Positions 53,268-62,234 of a stretch of 64,000 nt of DNA are shown here, in pieces (the first letter of the stretch is position 1; every line of letters starts with the position of its first letter). A program made the position numbers and the translations under genes. Below the pieces are notes generated by a model, which was not told the DNA's origin, ran no database searches, and saw nothing but the letters and a program-made list of their open reading frames with translations. This stretch comes from Haloflavibacter putidus (lineage in GTDB: Bacteria; Bacteroidota; Bacteroidia; Flavobacteriales; Flavobacteriaceae). The stretch is taken from NCBI RefSeq assembly GCF_006546625.1, contig NZ_VIAR01000011.1, forward strand, positions 49,023-113,022. Reading direction: 5' to 3'.

Positions 53268-54737
53268 ATGAAAACTATGAACGAAGAAATTAGAAATTTA
53301 GAGCCTAAGCTTTTATGGAATAAATTTGCCGATTTAAATGCCGTGCCGCGACCTTCTAAAAAAGAAGAACGCGTTACCGAGTTTATTAAAAAATTCGGAA
53401 AAGACCTAGGTTTGGAAGTTTTACAAGATAAAAAAGGAAACGTGGTTATTAAAAAACCGGCCACTGCCAAGCATACAGATAAAAAGAAAATTGTGTTGCA
53501 AGCCCACGTAGATATGGTGCACCAAAAAAACAATGCAACAGATTTTGATTTTGAAACCCAAGGAATAGATATGTACGTAGACGGCGATTGGGTGCGCGCA
53601 AAAGGAACCACTTTGGGCGCCGATAATGGTTTGGGCGTTGCCGCAATGATGGCCGTTTTAGAAAGTAACGATATAGAGCATCCGGCTATAGAAGCTTTGT
53701 TTACCGTAGACGAAGAAGCGGGAATGACCGGCGCTAAAGATTTGGACGAGTCTATTTTGGAAGGAGAAATCCTTTTAAACTTAGATACCGAAGAAGATGA
53801 TGAAATTGGTATAGGTTGTGCTGGCGGGGTAGATCTTTCTGCCAAAAGAAGTTATAAAGAAAAAGAAGTAGATAGTGACGCTACCGCTTATAAAGTGAGT
53901 GTTACCGGTTTAAACGGCGGTCACTCCGGAATGGATATTATTAAAGGCTTGGGCAATGCCAATAAATTAATGAATCGTGTGCTGTTTCATCTTTCGCGCG
54001 AAAGCGGAATGCAAATAGCAAAATTAAACGGCGGCGGTTTACGCAATGCCATTCCACGCGAAAGCGTTGCAGAAATTGTGGTAAACAACTATAAGACAGA
54101 AGCCTTAAAGACAGAATTTAACTATATAAAAGAGGCAATTTTAAGCGAATATAAAAGTTTGGAAAAAAACTTAGAAATTAGCTTAGAAAAAATAGAAAAG
54201 CCGGAAAAAGTTATGCAAACAGAAGACCAAACGGCTGTTTTAAAAGCTATTTATGCCGCGCACAATGGTGTTTACCGTATGAGTCCGGATATTGAAGGTT
54301 TAGTAGAAACCTCTAACAATATTGCCCGTGTAGAAATTGAAAACGGTAAGGTTGAGGTAGCTTGTTTAACGCGATCTTCTGTAGAAAGTAATAAATGGGA
54401 TTTAACCAATAGCTTAAGCGCCGGCTTTGAAATGGGCGGTTTTGATGTAGAACTTTCGGGAGAATATCCGGGATGGACGCCTAATCCGGATTCTGAAATC
54501 TTAAAAGTTTTAGACAAGCTTTACGAAAAACAAACCAACGAAAAAGCTAATATTGCAGCTTGCCACGCCGGTTTGGAATGTGGTATTATTGGTAGCCATT
54601 ATCCAAAGATGGATATGATTTCTTTTGGACCCACCATTCGTGGAGCGCACTCTCCAGATGAGCGAGCGAGTATTTCTTCCTCACAAAAATTCTGGGATTT
54701 CTTTATGGAAGTTTTAAAAAACATTCCGAAGAAATAA
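53268..54737 (+). CDS. pepD: Aminoacyl-histidine dipeptidase (M20)
   Basis: The 489-residue product shows the M20 peptidase-D layout: LQAHVDMVHQKN (His, Asp), GADNGLGVAAMMAVL (bridging Asp), DEEAGMTGA (catalytic Glu), NLDTEEDDEIGIGCAGG and the final CHAGLECGIIG and TIRGAHSPDERAS. It cleaves Xaa-His and other unspecific dipeptides in the cytoplasm using zinc. A bidirectional terminator lies just downstream. The divergent DUF3810 gene suggests only a shared promoter region. Confidence 0.95.
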   Translation: MKTMNEEIRNLEPKLLWNKFADLNAVPRPSKKEERVTEFIKKFGKDLGLEVLQDKKGNVVIKKPATAKHTDKKKIVLQAHVDMVHQKNNATDFDFETQGIDMYVDGDWVRAKGTTLGADNGLGVAAMMAVLESNDIEHPAIEALFTVDEEAGMTGAKDLDESILEGEILLNLDTEEDDEIGIGCAGGVDLSAKRSYKEKEVDSDATAYKVSVTGLNGGHSGMDIIKGLGNANKLMNRVLFHLSRESGMQIAKLNGGGLRNAIPRESVAEIVVNNYKTEALKTEFNYIKEAILSEYKSLEKNLEISLEKIEKPEKVMQTEDQTAVLKAIYAAHNGVYRMSPDIEGLVETSNNIARVEIENGKVEVACLTRSSVESNKWDLTNSLSAGFEMGGFDVELSGEYPGWTPNPDSEILKVLDKLYEKQTNEKANIAACHAGLECGIIGSHYPKMDMISFGPTIRGAHSPDERASISSSQKFWDFFMEVLKNIPKK

Positions 54738-54754
54738 AAGAGAACGCAATAATT

Positions 54755-54794
54755 AAAAAAAGCTGCTCGAAATTTAATTTGCAGCAGCTTTTTT
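54755..54794. terminator. Bidirectional terminator between pepD and the aldo/keto reductase
   Basis: AAAAAAGCTGCT (54755-54766) pairs with AGCAGCTTTTTT (54783-54794), with A and T tails on both sides, serving converging genes. A CTTTACGGAA word follows at 54806-54815. Confidence 0.9.
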
Positions 54795-54816
54795 ATTTTA
54801 TCTTTCTTTACGGAAA

Positions 54817-55767
54817 TTACTCGTCGTAGATATTTTCGTACGAATTTCCTTCGGTAACAAAAAACTCGCCGGTAACATATCTAAAATGTCTGTCTAAGCT
54901 GGCTATTTGCTTTAAATCATCTTCGTCCAGCTGAATTTCTGCACTTTTCAGGTTTTCTTCAATTCTACCTTCGTTTGTAGATTTAGGAATAACTGCTGTG
55001 CCACGATTTTCTGCCCATTTTATTAAAATTTGACCAGGAGAAGCATTGTGTTTTTCAGCAATGTTTTTTATTGTGTCATTTTCTAACAAAGAAGGTTCGT
55101 TGTCTGCTTTCATATCATCGCTGCGGTCTCCACTTCCCAAAGGAGAATAAGCCGTTAAATGAATATTATTGTCTTTGCAAAACTCTAACATTTCTTTTTG
55201 CTGCAAATAAGGATGCAACTCAATCTGATTCATTTCTGGATTATCGTCTGTTTTTTGCATTAAGTCTTTTAATTTCTTAATACTAAAATTAGAAACCCCA
55301 ACATGTTTTACCAAACCTTGCTTTTTGGCTTCTAACATGGCTTCCCAAGTTTCTATAATTGGCACTTCTTCTAAAGATAAAAACTCGTCATCGTTTTCTG
55401 GAGCGCCTTTTACTTCTGGTTTAAACGCTACTGGCCAGTGAATTAAATATAAATCTAAATAATCTAATTGCAAATCGCTTAAGGTTTGTTTTAGCGCCGG
55501 AATTACGTCTTCTTTTTTGTGTGCATTGTTCCATAACTTAGAAGTTATCCAAACTTCCTCGCGCTTTACTTTACCTTCCGTAAAGACTTCTTTAAGCGCT
55601 TTACCTACATCTTTTTCGTTTTGGTAAACGGCAGCACAATCTATATGGTGGTAACCATTTTTTAAAGCATGTTTTACGGCGTATGTAACTTTTTCCGGTT
55701 CAGATTTCCAAGTTCCTAAGCCAATTGCCGGCATTTTATCGCCATTTTTAAAATTTAATGTTTTCAT
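54817..55767 (-). CDS. Aldo/keto reductase
   Basis: The 316-residue AKR has GLGTWKSEPEKV, HIDCAAVYQNEKDVG (Asp and Tyr), TSKLWNN (Lys), LYLIHWPVAF (His), LVKHVGVSNFS and the C-terminal cofactor site VIPKSTNEGRIEENL. It reduces aldehydes and sugars with NADPH. The exact substrate is unknown. It stands alone, converging on pepD. Confidence 0.94.
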   Translation of the reverse strand: MKTLNFKNGDKMPAIGLGTWKSEPEKVTYAVKHALKNGYHHIDCAAVYQNEKDVGKALKEVFTEGKVKREEVWITSKLWNNAHKKEDVIPALKQTLSDLQLDYLDLYLIHWPVAFKPEVKGAPENDDEFLSLEEVPIIETWEAMLEAKKQGLVKHVGVSNFSIKKLKDLMQKTDDNPEMNQIELHPYLQQKEMLEFCKDNNIHLTAYSPLGSGDRSDDMKADNEPSLLENDTIKNIAEKHNASPGQILIKWAENRGTAVIPKSTNEGRIEENLKSAEIQLDEDDLKQIASLDRHFRYVTGEFFVTEGNSYENIYDE

Positions 55768-55976
55768 AGTTTTTGTTTTGGTAACAAGATAAAAACTTGA
55801 CGTCGAGCAAAAAAACTTCTACTTTTATTTAGCACAAATTTAATAATGTTTGGTTTTCATTAATCAGTTGACAGTAAACAGTTTTTTGAATTTACATTAT
55901 ATAATAAATAAAATGTATGCTGAAGTTGAAACGCAAAGACTCAAGAACTCAAAAACTAAAACCTAAATCCGAACAA

Positions 55977-56873
55977 TTATTTTCTGGGGTGAAATTTATC
56001 TACTACTTTCTTGAGGTAGCTTCTGTCTAGGTGCATATAAATTTCTGTAGTGGTAATGCTTTCGTGTCCTAACATTTGCTGAATGGCGCGTAAATTGGCG
56101 CCGTTTTCCAATAAATGGGTAGCAAAAGAGTGCCGAAAAGTATGCGGACTTATTTTTTTGCTAATGTTTGCTTTTTTGGCAGTTTGCTTTACAATCGTAA
56201 AAATCATAGCGCGGGTTAAACTTCCGCCGCGACGGTTTAAAAATAAAGTATCTTCAAATTCCTTTTTAATGTTTTGATGCGCCCTAATTTCATTTTTATA
56301 TAAATTGATGTATTTTATGGTATGCGCGCTTATGGGTACAAAACGCTGCTTGTTACCTTTTCCGGTAACTTTTATAAAACCTTCTTTAAAAAACAAATCT
56401 GATAATTGCAGGTTAATCAATTCGGAGACGCGCAAACCGCAACCGTACAAGGTTTCTATAATTGCGCGGTTACGTTCTCCTTGCGGATGGCTTAAATCTA
56501 TATGTTTTATAAGTTTATCAATTTCTGTGAGCGAAAGTGTATCTGGTAATTTTGCCCCGGTTTTTGGCGCTTCAATAAGTTCCATAGGGTTGTCTTCCCG
56601 ATAATCTTCAAATACCAAGAAGTTAAAAAATCCGCGTAAAGCGGAAATAATCCGAGCTTGGGAACGAGCTTGCATGCTTTTTGAAATTTGATAAATAAAA
56701 GTTTGCAAAGGCTCTTCTTTTATAGAAATTGGACTAAAATTACTTTTATTTTCTTCTAGAAACCCGATTAATTTAACAATGTCGTAAGAATAATTGTCTA
56801 TCGTATTTGCAGATAATCCACGTTCTAAACGGAGGTAATGTTGGTAATCTTCAAGGGCTTGGCTCCACAGCAT
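55977..56873 (-). CDS. xerD: Tyrosine recombinase XerD
   Basis: The 298-residue recombinase has an N-terminal SAM-like domain and a catalytic domain with the active-site set: Arg in YGCGLRVSELI, Lys in GKGNKQR, His-x-x-Arg in HTFRHSFATH, His in LGHESITT and Tyr in IYMHLD. It resolves chromosome dimers at dif with XerC. Flavobacterial genomes usually pair this gene with aroQ; here five beta-barrel genes lie between them. Confidence 0.94.
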   Translation of the reverse strand: MLWSQALEDYQHYLRLERGLSANTIDNYSYDIVKLIGFLEENKSNFSPISIKEEPLQTFIYQISKSMQARSQARIISALRGFFNFLVFEDYREDNPMELIEAPKTGAKLPDTLSLTEIDKLIKHIDLSHPQGERNRAIIETLYGCGLRVSELINLQLSDLFFKEGFIKVTGKGNKQRFVPISAHTIKYINLYKNEIRAHQNIKKEFEDTLFLNRRGGSLTRAMIFTIVKQTAKKANISKKISPHTFRHSFATHLLENGANLRAIQQMLGHESITTTEIYMHLDRSYLKKVVDKFHPRK

Positions 56874-56989
56874 AAGCAGGTTTTTGGCTAATTATGTTAA
56901 GAACAAATTTAAGCTTTATTTAATGTATGCTTAGTATTTTATTTTGAAATTGACCAATATGTTTGTACCGAATTCAAAAAACAAATGTG

Positions 56990-57607
56990 ATGAAAAAGTT
57001 AGTTTTAGGAGCTGCCGTAGCAGCAATGTCAATTTTTACAGCAAATGCACAAGCTGATTCCGACTTAGTTCAACTAGGTGTTAAAGGTGGTGTTAACTTT
57101 GCTACTATTGCCGGAGATGATTTTGATAGTCCGGACGCAAGAACCAGTTTTAACGCCGGTTTTGTAGCCGAAGTTCCTTACAGTGAGCGTTTCTCGCTAC
57201 AAGCAGAGGTTTTATATTCTGGACAGGGTTATGACTGGAAATCTTCCGGACAGGATAACTTCTTGGATAATGACGATAACATAGAGGTGCAATTTGATTA
57301 TATTCAAGTACCTATTTTAGCAAAAATTTACTTGGTAGAAGGTCTTAACGTACACGCCGGACCACAAATTGGGTTTTTGATAAACGATGAAATCGACTAT
57401 CAACCAAATAGCGATGGAGGAGACATAGATATTGCTTCTGCATTAGAACCAAAAGATATAGATATTTCTTTGGCTGCCGGTTTAGAGTACAAATTTGATA
57501 ACGGTTTCTTTGTACAAGGCCGCTACAACTACGGCTTTACTCAAATGTTTGAAGACGTAGATGCACATAACTCTGTAATTCAAGCCGGAGTTGGTTTTAT
57601 GTTTTAA
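56990..57607 (+). CDS. Outer-membrane beta-barrel porin-family protein
   Basis: From the ATG at 56990 the product has 205 residues. The signal peptide (KKLVLGAAVAAMSIFTANAQ) is followed by an eight-stranded barrel pattern: GVKGGVNFATIAGDDF, SERFSLQAEVLYSGQG, QVPILAKIYLVEGLNVHAGPQIGFLI, and ending AGVGFMF with a terminal Phe. The upstream codons to 56963 do not belong to the signal. It is a paralog of the protein at 59059. Its function is unknown; small OmpX/OmpA-like barrels are typical. Confidence 0.87.
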   Translation: MKKLVLGAAVAAMSIFTANAQADSDLVQLGVKGGVNFATIAGDDFDSPDARTSFNAGFVAEVPYSERFSLQAEVLYSGQGYDWKSSGQDNFLDNDDNIEVQFDYIQVPILAKIYLVEGLNVHAGPQIGFLINDEIDYQPNSDGGDIDIASALEPKDIDISLAAGLEYKFDNGFFVQGRYNYGFTQMFEDVDAHNSVIQAGVGFMF

Positions 57608-57630
57608 GACATAAAAAATAAAGAATAAAA

Positions 57631-57656
57631 AAAGAGGAGCGTTTTGCTCCTCTTTT
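57631..57656 (+). terminator. Terminator after the first beta-barrel gene
   Basis: AAAGAGGAGC-gtttt-GCTCCTCTTT is a perfect stem followed by further T. It lies 23 nt past the stop and can serve the converging gene on the other strand too. Confidence 0.92.
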
Positions 57657-57681
57657 TAATTTTTACGGAATTTGGCAGCTA

Positions 57682-58290
57682 CTAAAATTTATAAATCAAG
57701 GCCAAATTTATATTGTTAAGATCTAAACCAATTTCAAAAGCTTCCTGAGCATCTGCTCCGTTTATATCTTGCTTAACGCTATCGTAGCTTATTACACCTA
57801 AATTTGCCTCAATAGCAAAACTTTCTGAAATAAAATAACTCAACCCCGGATTAAAACTTGCGTTAACGCCATTAAAACGACTATCTGTCGTGGTATTTTT
57901 AATAGTGCCAAAACCAACGCCTATCTCGCCAAAAACAGAAAACCTATTGCCCGGCAATAAATAATAGCGGCCAAAAACGCCAAGCGTAAGTGATTGGTTA
58001 TTGTAAAGCTCTTGTCCATTAGTAGCTTCTCGCTTTTCGGAAGAAAAACCAATTTTTGCTCCTAAAGCCACAAAATCATTAATAAAATAACCAAATCTGG
58101 GTGCTATATTAAAATTGTTTGCCTTAGAATCGTCTGGATACGAAGTGGTGCTATAACCAATTGCTCCCGAAATAAACTTATCTGTTTTTTGAAAACCTAT
58201 TCGTTTAACTTGTTTTTCTCTTTCTTGTGCTTGCGAAAAAGAAAATACAAAAACAGTTAATAAAGCTAAAATAATCTTGTGTACTCTCAT
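57682..58290 (-). CDS. Outer-membrane beta-barrel protein
   Basis: The 202-residue product has a signal peptide (MRVHKIILALLTVFVFSFSQAQ) and beta-strands such as RFGYFINDFVALGAKIGFSS, LTLGVFGRYYLLPGNRFSVFGEIGVGFG and the terminal NINLALIYKF ending in Phe, the outer-membrane insertion signal. It is oriented opposite to the four other small barrel genes in this stretch. Confidence 0.87.
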   Translation of the reverse strand: MRVHKIILALLTVFVFSFSQAQEREKQVKRIGFQKTDKFISGAIGYSTTSYPDDSKANNFNIAPRFGYFINDFVALGAKIGFSSEKREATNGQELYNNQSLTLGVFGRYYLLPGNRFSVFGEIGVGFGTIKNTTTDSRFNGVNASFNPGLSYFISESFAIEANLGVISYDSVKQDINGADAQEAFEIGLDLNNINLALIYKF

Positions 58291-58425
58291 TTTTTTTATG
58301 CAAAAGTAGCGTTTTTCTTCTTCTTGGGTTGGATTGACTTTTAAAGAGTGAAAAATAAATTAGTAAAATTTAACATAATTTAAATATTTTTTTTACATTT
58401 GAGTAAACTATAAAATTAATATATA

Positions 58426-58923
58426 ATGAAAAAATTATTACTTATTGCAGTATTTGCAACGTTTAGCTTTGCAACAATGCAAGCACAGGAAGGTTTTAAA
58501 TTAGGCATTCACGCAGGTTTACCTATGGGAGATATTGATGATTTTACCACAGTAAATCTTGGTTTAGATGCTGCCTATCATTGGAATGTTGCAGAAAGTT
58601 TTGACGTGGGTATAGCAACCGGATACACCGTATTTTTAGGAGAGGATTTTGATACCCCTCTTGGAACTGTTGAAGCTGAAGATCTAAGTTATATTCCAAT
58701 TGCAGCTTCTGCGCGTTATGCCTTTTCTGAAAACTGGTTTGGAGGTGTGGATTTAGGTTATGCCTTAAGCACAGATGATGAGGTGAGCGATTCTGGATTT
58801 TATTACCAACCAAAAGTTGGTTATATGACAATGAATTTTGATATTTTTGCTTTTTACAAAGGAATCAGTTTAGATGGCGCGAGTGCCGGTGCTTTAGGAA
58901 TTGGAGCAGCTTATAAATTCTAG
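58426..58923 (+). CDS. Outer-membrane beta-barrel protein
   Basis: The 165-residue protein has a signal peptide (KKLLLIAVFATFSFATMQAQ) and barrel strands: FKLGIHAGLPMGDIDD, YIPIAASARYAFSENWFGGVDLGYALS and the final GALGIGAAYKF. It is shorter than its neighbours and lacks most external loops. A strong hairpin terminator lies just after it. Confidence 0.87.
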   Translation: MKKLLLIAVFATFSFATMQAQEGFKLGIHAGLPMGDIDDFTTVNLGLDAAYHWNVAESFDVGIATGYTVFLGEDFDTPLGTVEAEDLSYIPIAASARYAFSENWFGGVDLGYALSTDDEVSDSGFYYQPKVGYMTMNFDIFAFYKGISLDGASAGALGIGAAYKF

Positions 58924-58943
58924 AAACTTTATTATAATCATTT

Positions 58944-58978
58944 AAAGACGAAAATCTGGTAAGATTTTCGTCTTTTTT
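58944..58978 (+). terminator. Terminator after the second barrel gene
   Basis: AAAGACGAAAATCT pairs with AGATTTTCGTCTTT around ggta, with a T6 tail. Confidence 0.92.
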
Positions 58979-59058
58979 ATTTAAAAATAAGTTTGGTTTT
59001 TATGCCAATTTGTAATTTTGTTTATATTTGCCCCCGTTAACTAATTTATATATCTATA

Positions 59059-59706
59059 ATGAAAAAACTATTATTATTAGCCGTTTTTACGGTAGTTGGT
59101 TTTGCCTCCACACAGGCACAAGAAGTGAAATTTGGTGTTAAAGCAGGTGCTAACTTTGCAACAATTGTTGGAGATGATGTAGAAGAAGCCGATATGAAAA
59201 CGGGTCTTCACATTGGCGGTTTTGCAGAAATTATGCTTTCCGAAAGATTTAGCTTACAGCCGGAATTGTTATATTCAATGAAAGGTGCTAAAAGCGAATA
59301 TTCTGAAACAGTAACTGTTATGGGGCAGACTTACACCGCAGAAGAAAAAGAAACTTTAAAATTAAATTATATTTCTTTACCTATTATGGCTAAGTTTTAT
59401 ATTTCTGATGCATTCACAGTGCACGCTGGTCCCCAAATTGGTCTTTTAGTGTCTGCGGAAGGGGAGTATGAACAAACTTATACCGAAAACGGGGTAACAG
59501 AAACTATGAGTGCAACAGCAGATGTTAAAGATCAATTGTCAAGCTTAGATTTTGGATTAGCTTTAGGTCTAGGCTATCAATTAGATATGGGCTTATTTTT
59601 TGACGCGAGATATAATTTAGGTTTGTCGAATATAAATGACGATGAATTTAATGATTCAGATGTTAAAAATGGGGTAATCCAAGTATCTGTTGGCTACAAA
59701 TTTTAA
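59059..59706 (+). CDS. Outer-membrane beta-barrel porin-family protein
   Basis: The 215-residue product has a signal peptide (KKLLLLAVFTVVGFASTQAQ) and GVKAGANFATIVGDD, SERFSLQPELLYSMKG, SLPIMAKFYISDAFTVHAGPQIGLLV. These match the protein at 56990 in order and spacing, so it arose by gene duplication. It ends VSVGYKF. A TATATTTG box is at 59023-59030, 29 nt ahead of the ATG. Confidence 0.88.
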   Translation: MKKLLLLAVFTVVGFASTQAQEVKFGVKAGANFATIVGDDVEEADMKTGLHIGGFAEIMLSERFSLQPELLYSMKGAKSEYSETVTVMGQTYTAEEKETLKLNYISLPIMAKFYISDAFTVHAGPQIGLLVSAEGEYEQTYTENGVTETMSATADVKDQLSSLDFGLALGLGYQLDMGLFFDARYNLGLSNINDDEFNDSDVKNGVIQVSVGYKF

Positions 59707-59729
59707 TTGATAAAATACTTGTCAATAGT

Positions 59730-59765
59730 AAAAGCGAAAATCCCAGAAGATTTTCGCTTTTTTTT
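59730..59765 (+). terminator. Terminator after the third barrel gene
   Basis: AAAAGCGAAAATC pairs with GATTTTCGCTTTT around ccagaa, followed by a T-run. Confidence 0.92.
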
Positions 59766-59826
59766 ATTTTAACCCCTTACTGCAATATGCCGGCTTTTTA
59801 GTATTTTCGTCGAAAACTAATTATCC

Positions 59827-60324
59827 ATGAAAAAATTACTTCTAAGCTTTAGTATTATTTTGGCCGCTTTTCAATTCGCGCAAGCGCAAACCACGGAAGT
59901 TGGTATTACCGGCGGCTATCTAAATGTAAGTCCCGATGGCGATTCTGACGGCGAGTCGGGGTTTTATGCCGGTTTTTATAGCGAGTTTCATCTTTCCAAT
60001 ACCTTTAAATTTCAACCCGGTTTAGTTTACGGAAAAGCCGGCGACACCAACCTAATGTATTTGCCGGTAATGTTGCAATATTATGTAGCCAATACAGATT
60101 TGCATTTACAAGCCGGACCACAAGCAACCTATATTTTTGAAAGCGATGGTAACGCAGAGTTTAAAGATAAGTTAGGCTTAGATTTGGCTGTGGGCGTTGG
60201 TTACGATATTTTTCATAATATCTTTATAGAAGCGCGGTACGGTTTTAAAATTGCCGAAAACAGCGATACGTTTAGGTCGGCTAATTTTAATACCTTTATA
60301 GTTGGTCTGGGTATAGGCCTTTAA
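59827..60324 (+). CDS. Outer-membrane beta-barrel protein
   Basis: The 165-residue product has a signal peptide (ending AQAQ), then EVGITGGYLNVS, FYSEFHLSNTFKFQPGLVYG, LPVMLQYYVANTDLHLQAGPQATYIF and the end TFIVGLGIGL. The family resemblance to the preceding barrels is clear, but the terminal residue is Leu rather than Phe. It is followed 10 nt later by aroQ, perhaps in one transcript. Confidence 0.87.
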   Translation: MKKLLLSFSIILAAFQFAQAQTTEVGITGGYLNVSPDGDSDGESGFYAGFYSEFHLSNTFKFQPGLVYGKAGDTNLMYLPVMLQYYVANTDLHLQAGPQATYIFESDGNAEFKDKLGLDLAVGVGYDIFHNIFIEARYGFKIAENSDTFRSANFNTFIVGLGIGL

Positions 60325-60334
60325 AATTTTTCTT

Positions 60335-60754
60335 ATGAAAATTCTTATCCTTAACGGTCCAAATCTTAATTTGCTAGGTAATCGCGAGCCAGATGTTTAT
60401 GGCTATAAGAATTTTGACGATTATTTTGGGCAATTGCAGTTTAGCTTAAAAGATGTAGAACTCTCGCATTGCCAAACTAACAGCGAAGGCGAGATAATAG
60501 ATAGATTGCAAGAGGCAGATAAAGATTTTGATGGCATTGTCTTAAATGCCGCCGCCTATACGCATACCTCTATTGCTATTGCAGATGCGGTAAAAGCTAT
60601 AAAAACCCCGGTGGTAGAAGTACATATTTCTAATACCTATGCACGCGAAGATTTCCGACAGAAATCTTTTTTTGCGCCGCATACTAAAGGTGTAATTATA
60701 GGTTTTGGCCTGCAAAGTTACGAATTGGCCATACGTAGTTTTATAACCAAATAA
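60335..60754 (+). CDS. aroQ: Type II 3-dehydroquinate dehydratase
   Basis: The 139-residue enzyme has ILNGPNLNLLGNREPDVYG (substrate loop with Tyr), HCQTNSEGEIIDRLQEA (with a conserved Glu), ILNAAAYTHTSIAIADA and VVEVHISNTYAREDFR. These are the Type II hallmarks, and the dodecamer catalyses trans-dehydration in the shikimate pathway. Its pairing with aroE elsewhere in the window shows a dispersed pathway. Confidence 0.96.
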   Translation: MKILILNGPNLNLLGNREPDVYGYKNFDDYFGQLQFSLKDVELSHCQTNSEGEIIDRLQEADKDFDGIVLNAAAYTHTSIAIADAVKAIKTPVVEVHISNTYAREDFRQKSFFAPHTKGVIIGFGLQSYELAIRSFITK

Positions 60755-60764
60755 TACAACATAA

Positions 60765-61481
60765 ATGTCTTTTAAAGCTTTTCTAAATTGGAGTAGTGGT
60801 AAAGATGCTATGTGGAGTTTGCACCAATTACAAGAAGAAAATTTACCAATAAAAAAATTGGTTACTACCATAAACACGCAAACCAATAGGGTTTCTATGC
60901 ATGGTCTTCGCCGAAATTTGCTAGAGCAACAAGTAAAGGCACTCCATTTACCACTTTATATTATAGATTTAAATGGTGAAATTTCTATGGAAGCTTATAA
61001 TAAAATTATGCGAAAGCATTTGTTGGTTTTTCAAGAAAATGGCTTTACCCATTCGGTTTATGGCGATATTCTTTTGGAAGATTTACGCGAATATCGAGAA
61101 GCAGAATTATCTGATTTCAATATAAAACCCGTTTTCCCTTTATGGAAAAAAGACACCAAAAAATTAATTTTAGATTTTATAGATGCCGGTTATAAAGCGG
61201 TGGTGGTAACGGTAAACGCCAAATATTTAGATAAATCTTTTTGCGGAAGAACAATAGATAAACAGTTTCTTCAAGATTTGCCACCAAATGTAGATTGGTG
61301 CGGCGAGAATGGCGAGTTTCATACCTTTGTTTATGATGGTCCGCTATTTTCAAATTCCGTAAAGTTTAAAAAAGGAGAAGTAGTATTGAAAGATTATAGT
61401 CCGTCAAAAAAAACAGATTGCTTTAAAGAAACCGAAAATTGGGATTACAAATTTTGGTTTGTCGATTTGTTACCGGTTTAA
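60765..61481 (+). CDS. Dph6-related ATP pyrophosphatase domain protein
   Basis: The 238-residue protein has the PP-loop NWSSGKDAMWSLHQL near residue 7, and AKYLDKSFCGRTID and DWCGENGEFHTFVYDGPLF as in diphthine-ammonia ligase-like (Dph6) proteins. The bacterial role is unknown, since diphthamide is absent. It is 10 nt after aroQ, and no partner genes indicate the substrate. Confidence 0.88.
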   Translation: MSFKAFLNWSSGKDAMWSLHQLQEENLPIKKLVTTINTQTNRVSMHGLRRNLLEQQVKALHLPLYIIDLNGEISMEAYNKIMRKHLLVFQENGFTHSVYGDILLEDLREYREAELSDFNIKPVFPLWKKDTKKLILDFIDAGYKAVVVTVNAKYLDKSFCGRTIDKQFLQDLPPNVDWCGENGEFHTFVYDGPLFSNSVKFKKGEVVLKDYSPSKKTDCFKETENWDYKFWFVDLLPV

Positions 61482-61605
61482 TTTTAAGGAATTTTAGTAA
61501 ACGTTAAAGGAATTTTAGCAAGCCGTAAACCAGTCTTAACAAAGGTTTGATAAATTAGGTAAACTAAAATTTAGAGTTTTGCTCTGAACTAAAAAACAAA
61601 GCAAA

Positions 61606-62154
61606 ATGAACAAAAAACTTTTAATTTTACCGGCAATTATCTTAAGTCTTATTTTTACATCTTGTAGCGATGATGACGATGTTATAGATCGTATAAGAAC
61701 CATTAGCGATATTCCGGTTACCGAAAACGTAAACATTGATTATTTACCTATCAATTTGTTTGAAATTCCGGTAGAAACGGATCTTAATGTAAAACAAGCT
61801 ATCGAAGCCGAATTAAATACGGACGAAGCGCTTGACCAAGTAGAAGAAATTGAATTAGACGATCTAAAAATTACCTTGGTAAATGCAGACGATCAAACTA
61901 ATTTTGATTTTGTAAATTCTGTAAAATTAGGCGTACGTACTGCAGATTTAGAGTATTTACAAGTAGGACAATTAGAAACTATACCTTCTGGCGAAACCGT
62001 TTTAAATCTTGAAACTACAGACGCTTATGTAGACGAATATGTAAAATCTGACGATTTAAAATTGGTAATTGAATTTGAAAGCACAGAAGATGCCAATAAT
62101 TTAGAATTACAATTGGATATGGAGTTTGATGCAAAATTAGACCCTTCTTTGTAA
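61606..62154 (+). CDS. Lipoprotein of unknown function
   Basis: The 182-residue protein has a lipoprotein signal (ILSLIFTSC) followed by an acidic stretch (SDDDDVIDR). The mature part is acidic and beta-rich with repeated Glu/Asp/Leu stretches (IEAELNTDEALDQVEEIELDDLKITLV) but no recognised domain. It would be anchored to a membrane facing the periplasm. It ends 24 nt before a terminator shared with lpdA. Confidence 0.82.
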   Translation: MNKKLLILPAIILSLIFTSCSDDDDVIDRIRTISDIPVTENVNIDYLPINLFEIPVETDLNVKQAIEAELNTDEALDQVEEIELDDLKITLVNADDQTNFDFVNSVKLGVRTADLEYLQVGQLETIPSGETVLNLETTDAYVDEYVKSDDLKLVIEFESTEDANNLELQLDMEFDAKLDPSL

Positions 62155-62177
62155 GAAAATATTGCAGATAGCATAAA

Positions 62178-62209
62178 AAAATCCCGAGCAAAACGCTCGG
62201 GATTTTTTT
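62178..62209. terminator. Bidirectional terminator between the lipoprotein and lpdA
   Basis: ATCCCGAGC-aaaac-GCTCGGGAT has a 9-bp perfect stem and A/T-runs on both sides. Confidence 0.93.
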
Positions 62210-62234
62210 ATGAATTTATATTCTCACTACAGGT

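Noticed and set aside
53186..53845. Long upstream extension of the DUF3810 frame on the minus strand
   Set aside because: It lies antisense to pepD, is Ser/Pro/Lys-rich without family match, and the domain begins at a GTG at 53185.
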